A stretch of 64,000 nucleotides of DNA, taken from NCBI GenBank assembly GCA_014529385.2, contig CM043953.1, positions 116,026,549 through 116,090,548 on the forward strand, written 5' to 3'. This stretch comes from Adiantum capillus-veneris. Taxonomy: Eukaryota > Streptophyta > Polypodiopsida > Polypodiales > Pteridaceae. Below the pieces are notes generated by a model that saw only the letters and a list, made by a program, of their open reading frames with translations, was not told the DNA's origin and did no database searches. This document shows, piece after piece, positions 56,206 to 64,000 of this stretch (its first letter is position 1; every line of letters begins with the position of its first letter). The translations under genes were made by a program, and so were the position numbers.

Positions 56206-56890
56206 ACCTAAATAAACCTAAGTCTAATCTAATATAACATAAATCTAAATCTAACGTAAATTATGTTATATTAAAAACAAAGAACTAAACTAACAGGGAT
56301 TATAAGAACCTTAAAACTGATTTAACACATAATTTTTCACATAACTCGGCAAGAGTTGGCATTCTCATCACTAAAGATGTGAGAGTTAACTTCCGGCGGT
56401 GACGCTGCCTCATCTCCATCCACATCTGACGACAGCAATTGGCCCTTTGGACCGTTCTTGCTCTTGTTACTAACTTTGAAGTTGTTGTTGAATGACTAGA
56501 GGTTGTCTAGATGGTCATTGTTGGGGATGTAGTGACTCTTGCCGCCCTGAAGATCCACCTTCTTCCCTATCTTCTGAAGACATTTCACCAGTACTTTTGG
56601 ATCGACGGAGCCCACCATGAGTGAAAGCAGCAATACCCTATATTCCATTGAGGGGTTTCTTCACCCACTTCATGCAGGCATCGCAGTCTATGGAGACCTA
56701 AATCTAATCTAATATAACGTAAATCTAAATCTAGCGTAAATAAAGGTAAATCTAACTAATAATAAACCTAAATATAATCTAATTTAACTTAAATAAACCT
56801 AAATCTAATTTAACGTAAGTCTACATCTAACCTAATCTTTAACGTCTTTTAGGATAGTTTCCTACGACGTTATAACTCTCTTCTTCTTGT
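55988..56890. repeat. CTAAA-rich repeats and a duplicated 100-bp block
   Basis: 'taaaccctaaacc' near 55993 resembles two plant telomere units (CCCTAAA). Diverged 'cctaaatctaa' words fill 56030-56250 and 56690-56820. A block of about 100 bp starting 'acctaaatctaatttaacgt' is present at about 56085 and again at about 56801, with few differences. Confidence 0.7.
56339..56696 (-). pseudogene. Captured HIPP-like HMA-domain fragment
   Basis: The minus strand encodes 'VSIDCDACMKWVKKPLNGI', matching the start of a heavy-metal-associated domain with its CxxC metal ligands (CDAC). In another phase it encodes 'GSVDPKVLVKCLQKIGKKVD' and 'LQGGKSH', the second half of HMA domains in heavy-metal-associated isoprenylated plant proteins. 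The middle beta strand (about a dozen residues) is missing or replaced and a stop follows 'LNGI'. A further stop comes after 'PNNDHLDNL'. The downstream part is Ser/Asp-rich. No C-terminal CaaX motif is visible. The fragment lies wholly inside the CACTA element, so it is probably transduplicated host sequence. Confidence 0.7.
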
Positions 56891-57211
56891 GTGTGTGCGC
56901 GTATGTGGATGTGTGTGCCAATAAAAAGAGATAAATGGTATAACCTTTCTATCACCCATGCCAAGTATGATAGATTGGTTATGCCATTTCCCTCTTGAAT
57001 AATAGGTCTTGAGTTCAACTCCTCGTCGGCTAGATCTTTAGGTCTTTTAATTTTAATTAGTTTCCTACGACGTTAAATTAGTTTCTCTCTCTTTCTCTCT
57101 CAATGTGTGCGTTTTTTTGTTTATGCATATTTTCTCTCTCTTTTCCTCTCTCAATGTGTGTGTGCATTCTTTGTTTATGTATGTGTGTGTGCGTTTTTGT
57201 TTATGTTTGTA

Positions 57212-57265
<54 letters not shown>

Positions 57266-57271
57266 AACACT

Positions 57272-57305
<34 letters not shown>

Positions 57306-57447
57306 TAGGGAGAGAGAAAGAGGGGAAGGGAACATGAGAGTGAGGAGAGGGAAGGAGCATACCTGGCTCTCCTTCCTCTCCTCGTGTGTGTGTGTGGAGA
57401 AGAAAGAGAGAGAGGGAGAGCGTTACCTGCTCCTTGCTTGAGGGCGC

Positions 57448-57564
57448 CGAAAAACTCAGATCTGAGATCTGAGTTTTTGGGCGCTCTCTATTATTTTTTT
57501 TAGCCCAGCCGGCGTCGCTATGAGCGTCGCAAATTTACTTGTAAATTTGCGACGCTCATAGCGA
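57448..57564. repeat. Two perfect hairpins in the CACTA right subterminal region
   Basis: A 14-bp inverted repeat with a 1-nt loop centred in 57450-57480 (AAAAACTCAGATCT and its complement), and a 23-bp perfect inverted repeat, 57515-57537 with 57542-57564, around the loop CTTG. The second arm contains the GCGACGCTCATAGCGA subterminal motif. Confidence 0.85.
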
Positions 57565-57639
57565 TACCGGGATTTATTTTTTTTTAGCGTCGCTGTGGGA
57601 GCGTCGCTAATATGAATAGCCTCTTGTAGTGCTTATGGT

Positions 57640-59265
57640 AATCTACTCTAAATTTAGATTCTTAACTTAGATCATTCAGAAAGTTTAGTTCTTGTAATTG
57701 GTTACTCAGTTGGAGTAATTGAATGATGGATAAGTGTAAAAGATGCAAATAAATCGTGAAAATGAAGAAGGAATTCCATTCTTAAATGGTAAATTAGCTT
57801 TAGAAAGGTAATTCCTCGCTTAGTATAATGAGATATCAACCTTTATATGATTAAATGGTAAGATTGACCTAATCTGATCCCTTTTATGAATTAAATGGGT
57901 ACAAACTAGAGAATAACTATAAGGAAAATGGTTAATTAATCTTTTTCTTTAATTTTCCGCTTTCCCATGAAAAATTGGATTTTTAATCCTTGATTAAGTA
58001 TTTCCCTAATGCATGAATAGATTAAGACTAACAGGTTGACCTTATTATCAGATTTATGGTCAAATTCCTACCACATAATCAAATAAATTGACTATCTGAT
58101 TAAGCCTTCTAACTAATCACAATTAAAAATCTGAAATTGAGAATAGGATTAGTGAATAAATAGTGATGGGATTAGGGAAAAGAGATTTGGATACTTAGGT
58201 AATGAATTAGGAGTTAACTGGTAGCAGAATTGGCAATTTATGCCTAAATTTGGCGGATAATAGGAGATATAGAGAGATTGGAGAGTAATTATGAACTCAA
58301 ATTGAAATTTTACCGTAAAAGTGAGACAAATGAGCCTCGATTTGCTGATCCTTGAGGTTGATTTGATGGAATTTTGGCAGCACTCCGTTACTTTTCTCAA
58401 TTCCAATGTGTGCTGGCAGCACCTTGCCCAAACTGTGTATGTGTGAGCTGAGTATGAGTGTGTGTGTGAAAAATTCGTGGGCTGAATTGGGGGATGCCTC
58501 CTCTTTTGTAGGCCTCAAGGAGGGCACATGCCATGCAAGAGAGACTGGGTGAGAAGTGGAAGCTTTTGCCCACCTCTTGTAGTCTTGTGTGGTGAGGGGC
58601 TTGTGCATTGGCCCTTTGGCCATGCACTTCACTTCCTCTCTCTCTAGCATGTGGTAGAAGGAAAGGGCGCTCGATTTGGGCTTGGGGGGAGTGCCAGTGA
58701 AGTGCCCCAAGCTTGCCAACCCACTCTACTGAGTCCTCTTGCCCACCTCTTTGAGTTTCCTGAGGTTGGGCCGAGAGACAGTTCCCATAATTACTTGAAT
58801 GGTTAGTGGATAAGGGTTATGACCATAGATATTGTATAAGCATATTTATGCATACTCAACTATATCCATGCAGGCCCGTACATGCCCAGGTACACATGCC
58901 CGTGTATGTATGCATGCTTATGCCTGTACAACCCGGGTTTGCCGGTACCTTAAGAATTAATAATTTTTGACTATCTAGGTCACTTTTAACTTAAATTAAA
59001 CCCCGAGACTTGTAAAATTAAGACAAAAACACACCCGACGTCTCGGAATACCCGCTAAAATTAGAAGATTCATTAGGAAATTTCGGAGGTCATTTGGAGG
59101 GCCTTCTAAGAAAATGTATTTTTTGCACTCTCTCTCTAGAAAAAATGGCAAATAAAAGAGCTGGGTCTTTCATAGTAAAACTTCAAAAAGTGTACTTTAA
59201 GTAGATTCCTTACTCTTCTGAACATTCATTCGTAGTGATTGAGGGATAATCCTCTTTTCAGTTGC
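57640..59265. other. Non-coding interval
   Basis: AT-rich. The minus-strand frame at 58297-58719 (140 aa, 'MASLGHFTGTPPKPKSSALS') has no domain I know and ends in ordinary AT-rich DNA. I do not support it as a gene. The text resembles retroelement leader sequence. Confidence 0.35.
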
Positions 59266-59270
59266 ATTGA

Positions 59271-62121
59271 ATGAACCTCGTCAATATGGAGGGAATGAGG
59301 CTAACATGGAGGGACGAATCCGCAGCCGCTATTCACTTTCCATTAAACCTGCACATTTGGCTAATGGCGCACTCCTCAAATGGCACAAATGTTACCCAGA
59401 AACGAGCCAAATATCACCTTCACATTGATTTGGACAATGAGTACCAACCATTGATTAAGCGAAGTAAAACAAACACACATATACCTCCCGCTTCCATAGA
59501 CACGCTCAGAGCTCAAGGAGCTAAACACATAGATATCTGGACGAGAGGCTCTCTCTACCCTAAGAATCCAATAACTAATGCGTCTCCACCGTTTGTCAAT
59601 CCTACAAGCTTATTGACCTTTGCTGGTGATGGAGAAAAGGGCCTACTGGGTTATTGTAAATCACTTACAAGAGAAGCTGAAACTTACAAGAGCATTCTCC
59701 AAGCTCAACAATGTGAGATTGTTCACTTTTCACATTTACATTCTACAGATCAGGTTACCATTTTGCAACATAAAACAGAGGTACAAGAACTGAAAGGAAA
59801 GGTGCGAAGTTGTCAAATGAAGGACACCATCTTGGGTGGTCGTATCCGAAAGAAGAAATTGCGCAATCTTGAAACATTGCAGGTTGCATCAGGAGGTCTC
59901 AAGAAAAGAATCCGAGCATTAAGGTGATGCTTCTTGGTTGGCTACATTGTCTTAGTTAAGTAATCTTTTTGTTTTTTCTTGTTATGCATTGTTTTCATGT
60001 GCCTAAATAGTGTTAGTGAAGCAAATTTTCTGTTATTTACTTATGCATTGTCTTCATGTAGAGATTCAATCTATCCTGACAAGGAAAACATTGACCCCAA
60101 AGCCAATATAGGAAAGAGATTGAAGCCACTTATAAGTAGAAGCCTGGCAGCAGATATAGTACATGACAAGAAGTTTAAGGTTCTACAAAGAAATGTAGTG
60201 GACCGTTTTATTTCAGAGAACTCAGTGCCTGCAAAAGAGATACAAGGCACACTTGATTCACTTGGTGTAAGCAAAAGAGGATATTCGGCTATCCAAAAGT
60301 CTGTCTCATCCATCTTTGTTAGGAAGGGTATAAAATCCAAACTTCTACCATCAGCCTCAAGTGTTTGGAAAGAGAGGCTTCAGCTTAACGAGGCACAGGG
60401 AGACTATCTTGGACAGCCCTTTCATATTAAAGCAACTTACAGTGGCCATGGAGCGAACATGGCATATGATGAGTTCAACAATATTTTTATGGACCTGCGG
60501 ATACTACAGAAGAGAATGGTGGAGTTTTACAACATCACATTTGAAGAGTCACGTGGGCTATTACATTTTGTGTTAAAACTGGATGAGTGTGAGCTTGTTA
60601 AAGAGAAAAAGCTAGAGCGTGTTACTATTACTTTAATGAATAGAGCCCTCTCAAAGTGTCCCAGTGATGATCCTTTATATTTTAGTGTTCAATCAGAATC
60701 TAACATATGGTGGCTTGGTGCGTTTGAGGTAAGCGATATTTTCAAGTAAGCTCAAATGTTCAGATCTACTTAAGTCTCATTTATTTTGTGTTGCAGGTAA
60801 AGAAAGAAGATCATGAGATTCTATATTGAGTGTTCCATCGAACTAATATTCCGGAGGTGATTGATCGACAGACTAACCAGGGAGAGGTACTACGTCTAGA
60901 TGGAAGGGGAGACTTTCAAGTTCAGTGGCATCTTGCAGGTGACCTTAAAACATTAAAGTGCATGTATAATTGTGGAATGGGTGCAATGGCAAAGTCACCG
61001 TGTTTGTTCTGCATGGAGCCTGCAAAGGTCATGGACCCAAAGTGGTGGAGAAAAGCTCCAACACGTCACATTGAGGATCCTGCTTTTCGACCAGTTTTGA
61101 AAATACCACTTGTGAATGTCCACATTTGTACAATGCATGCCCTTTGTAGAATTGTGGAGAAATTGGTCTACTTATACATCGGGTTTGCTTGGAAGATTAA
61201 GAACTCTGCAGAACGACAAGTAGCCTTGCAGTGCTTAGAAATGGTACTGTCAGATATGGGGCTTCATGGTGGCAATGTGAAAATCCAGCGGGATGAAAAG
61301 AGATCAACTGCTGAGAAGGATGTCCCATGCAAACCATCCATCGGTGGGGTGAAGGCACAGAGGTTTTTATCTAAGCCCCAAGGTACAAGAGATCCAAAGC
61401 TAATAAAACATGGAAAAATATAGAACACATCTTATGTTAGCAAGGTAGAGTATCAGAGTTGGAAAAAGCTACATATTGCAGTCAAAGACCACGAACCAAC
61501 TACTCGTAACGCGAAGGCTGAGGTTTGGCGATCAATAGACATCCTATTTTTGATGTGCGACAAAGATGACTGGTCACAAGGTGATATGAACAAGTTCAAG
61601 GAAAATCTCAACCTTCTGAAAAAATCATTCAAGACAGCATGGACAGACACCCAGATTACTCACTACATGGTATTATAATGTATTTCTTTCTCTCTTATGT
61701 GCAAATATGTGACTGTAAAACATTCTAACTAATCTGTTTTCATATCCAGCACATCATCTTCAATCATTTGCCATATTTTATACAGAAGTATGGTAACCCG
61801 GCAATATGGAATACCCAAGGGATGGAAAAGTCTCATTGCATGGCGAGAAATGCTTATTTCATGCACACACGACATGGTGGCTCTCGAATCAAGGCTAACA
61901 GTTTGAGAGAACTATTTGAATGGTTCTATCATAGAATCATTCATCAAATGCAGGCAAAAGAAGTCTTGGCAAATTCAGCAACAACACAAGCCATCAGACA
62001 TTTACAACAACAAAAAGCTAAAAGATCAATGGCATACAACAACTCCGGAGCTCGTGAAAGTCAACGAAGGTGGAGAGAGACAATGGTGTATGTGAATCAC
62101 AAGTGGAGAAAGATACTCTGA
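59271..62121 (+). pseudogene. Four-exon DDE-type transposase-like gene, two premature stops
   Basis: Exons 59271-59923, 60062-60728, 60797-61669 and 61750-62121, each joined by GT...AG introns of about 70-140 bp. Exon 2 ends with 'LKLDECELVKEKKLERVT' (candidate first acidic residue). Exon 3 has 'HLAGDLKTLKCMYNCGMGAM' followed by 'CLFCMEPAK', a D and CxxC arrangement seen in several DDE transposases. Exon 4 has 'WNTQGMEKSHCMARNAYFMH' (candidate E) and 'HTRHGGSRIKANSLRELFEW', like uncharacterised transposon proteins known from plants and animals. Stops at 60827-60829 and 61421-61423 break it. The family is not one I can name. It converges with the gene at 62185. Confidence 0.6.
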
Positions 62122-62184
62122 GTGGATGACATTGTACAAAATTTATGTAATACATGATCTTATACAATTGCTACTTAAAGTGTA

Positions 62185-62639
62185 TCAAGATTTTGCAGGT
62201 TCAATTTTGTTTTTTGGCACGTCACCCTTGTAACGAATCATGAGATGTTTGCCATACTCTAAAAGTTCATCTGGGTTTTGTCTACCAAGAGCTAGTGCCA
62301 TTGCTGTGTAGGTGTAGTAATACGCTGCCCGACCACCTGTATAGCCTGGGCAGTAACCAAAACAATCTCTAGCAAACACTTTGTCCACTAGAATGACTTT
62401 ATCTGCACTTTTGGGCAGCACCGGTCCACCCAAGAAGCGTGATAGTGTCTTGAATGTGTAAGTTTCTATTGAACCCTCTTGTGACATGGAATTGTGAAAA
62501 ACTACTATCGGCAACTCGCAAAGCTTTGAAAGGTATTGTGCTAGGGCCGCATCCCTTCCTCGATACTCTCTTGTCCGGCGCCGAAGGAAGTCATCCTTGT
62601 CAGCAATCCAAGACTGCACATACAATGTCAGAAATGACA

Positions 62640-62710
<71 letters not shown>

Positions 62711-63990
62711 ACCATGAAGCTCTCATCCTGCAGAAAGAGGTTTTCTTGCCACAGGTCTACAGATGTAGTTGACCCCTGACCTGAATGGTTAAACCAATCC
62801 TCCACTTCTTTGTTACTTTCGATGGTCTTAGGCTTTGTCTTATTGCTTGGAAGGTGGCTTCATCAGGTAGTGTCTCCTTGTATTTTTCAGCTTTCTCAAA
62901 GCATCTTCGAAGGAATTCCATTGGATTGCTAGATGTTTCCATTGCCTCATCATCACTACTATCCTCTGAAACAAATCCACTCCTCTCCTCTTGGACTCTG
63001 GAAATAATAGCCAGGGAGAAATCCTCCCTTAAATAAAAGACACTTTGCACATCATGTAAGAAAATATAGGTCCTGTCTCCAATCCTGAAGTCAGGCACAG
63101 CAGGCAACATCATCTGAGCATGCTTCTCAGTGAAGTTACTGACATCCAATGGAAGTTTGATTTCTGTGGTTTTCACAGAGAGCATCTTACTTCTTTGTAC
63201 TTCAATTGCCTCAACCTCAAGGTCGACTGTGTCTTCAACCTCCTCGACTTCTTGGATATGAGTTGTCTCCTCGCATTCCTCATCTGGTGCTGCATCCTGC
63301 TCCTCTAACACCTCATCAGGATTCTGCATGAGGAATCCAAACAGGCTGTTCAGGTAAATCATAAAGCCAAAGGCTTCCTGAATGAGTTTGCATTCTTTTT
63401 GATGCAAAGGGCAGGCTGAATGTTGGCAAGAGGGTGGTAATTCCCTATACTTCTTCACTCCCTGTCCCTTTCCACCACAATCATTTAAATGCACAAGAGT
63501 CATAGTAGGCAGAACAACCCTTCCTACCTGCACCATCACTTCAAACTTATCTCTGTAGGACTGCAAGAAATTACTGTGCTGAGCTAACAGGTCTTCAATG
63601 TCAAACTTTGGATTAAACATAGAATGAACTAGATCATACTTGTCCCCAGCACCACAAGATGCTGCAAAATCAAACAGCCTCTCATCAGTTGCAGCTGGGT
63701 CTTCCAGAGAAGACACATCCTCTTTGTCTTTACATTTAGTTGCACAGGGACTTCCTTCTAGCACATCTGTATCATCTGAGAAGTCTATATTCCTCTTTCT
63801 TGTATTTCTCTTCAGAAGTACTGTAGAGGGCACCACAGCCTTGTAGGGTGAGGGATCCTCTTGCCCTGGTGACCTCTCTCATTGATCTTCACCAATTGAC
63901 TTTTCTTCAGATATGTCCTGACAAAATTCAACAGTTCTTTTGGCAGATACATTAAGCAACTGAGCCTGCAAGGGTTGAAATCTTGGCACA
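62185..63990 (-). pseudogene. Companion gene of unknown function, continues past window end
   Basis: Minus-strand frame from about 63990 to 62185. The N-terminal part has 'KRNTRKRNIDFSDDTDVLEG', Cys/His pairs ('CQHSACPLHQKEC'), a long acidic stretch and 'FRIGDRTYIFLHDVQSVFYL'. A 1-nt frameshift near 62805 precedes 'EVEDWFNHSGQGSTTSVDLW'. An intron (62614-62712, donor ATG|GTAACT, acceptor GTGCAG|TCT) is almost wholly a (CT)n tract. The last exon encodes 'WIADKDDFLRRRTREYRGRD', 'LPIVVFHNSMSQEGSIETYT' and 'CFGYCPGYTGGRAAYYYTYT'. An in-frame stop lies near 63882. Its tail-to-tail placement 64 bp from the transposase-like gene suggests one element with two genes. Function unknown. Confidence 0.5.
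62641..62708. repeat. (GA)n microsatellite forming most of an intron
   Basis: About 34 GA units on the plus strand, giving a CT-rich tract on the coding (minus) strand inside the 99-bp intron. Confidence 0.9.
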
Positions 63991-64000
63991 AGCTCTGGAT

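Larger units (their letters stand above)
55527..57631. mobile_element. Non-autonomous CACTA element carrying a gene fragment
   Basis: Perfect 12-bp terminal inverted repeats CACTACAAGAGG at 55527-55538 and 57620-57631. Subterminal regions at both ends are packed with GCGTCGCTA/AGCGACG motifs in both orientations (about 55605-55710 and 57510-57610), as in CACTA elements where the transposase accessory protein binds. The flanking trinucleotides are ATT and CTT, so a 3-bp duplication is imperfect. No transposase is encoded; it would need one in trans. The interior holds a HIPP-like fragment, 'taaatctaa'-rich repeats and simple repeats. Confidence 0.8.

Noticed and set aside
57103-57441. 112-residue plus-strand frame
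   Set aside because: Encoded by CT, GT and GA repeats inside the CACTA element.
62454-62779. Plus-strand Arg/Glu-repeat frames
   Set aside because: Antisense to the companion gene and driven by the (GA)n intron tract.
1-64000. CRISPR arrays, tRNA or rRNA genes
   Set aside because: No regular short-repeat/spacer array, cloverleaf with A and B boxes, or rRNA sequence was recognised by eye; a tRNAscan-SE or Rfam search was not possible.

Overview
The window reads as nuclear DNA of a land plant with a large, repeat-filled genome. The evidence is Tat-like Ty3/gypsy elements carrying a second, archaeal-type RNase H, a copia-type LTR, a CACTA element holding a captured heavy-metal-associated (HIPP-like) gene fragment, short plant-type introns, and many (CT)n, (GT)n and (AT)n tracts. 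I cannot place it more precisely; a fern or other non-angiosperm is possible but is a guess. I see no clearly intact host gene. Almost all coding sequence belongs to mobile elements, and most of it is broken by stops or frameshifts.

Layout. 1-1312: degenerate tandem repeats, a 39-bp minisatellite, and the 3' part of a split old gene. 1313-8521: a deleted Tat-like gypsy element on the minus strand, inserted into that gene, which resumes at 8522. 9.2-10.8 kb: simple repeats and an LTR fragment. 10.8-17.0 kb: gag/protease remains of a different gypsy family. 17.4-18.0 kb: a chain of at least eight stem-loops whose arms differ but pair, and most of whose loops share a short motif. 18.6-21.7 kb: plus-strand kinase-like and RING-finger pseudogene parts, convergent with a minus-strand hAT transposase (21.65-23.4 kb). 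25053-35332: a young, complete-structure Tat-like gypsy element with 2078-bp LTRs and a single gag-pol frame interrupted by two UGA codons. 35.3-39.5 kb: fragments of other retroelements, including two inverted copies of one repeat and recurring perfect or near-perfect palindromes. 40-46.5 kb: a Tnp2-like (Transposase_21) DNA transposon gene and a neighbouring gene. 47-50.3 kb: microsatellite-rich, no gene. 50.5-52.9 kb: a coiled-coil protein frame. 54.0-54.4 kb: a copia-type LTR fragment. 55527-57631: a CACTA element with the HIPP fragment. 59.3-63.9 kb: two convergent genes of an unfamiliar DDE-type element.

How parts work together. The two gypsy elements share a 17-nt primer-binding site, a pair of about 70-residue leader ORFs before gag, gag with a CCHC knuckle, protease, RT, a degenerate first RNase H, an intact archaeal-type RNase H, and (in the second only) integrase. 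The leader ORF pair is conserved between the elements but in opposite order. The stem-loop chain at 17.4-18.0 kb and the leader ORF pair are the two observations I would follow first.
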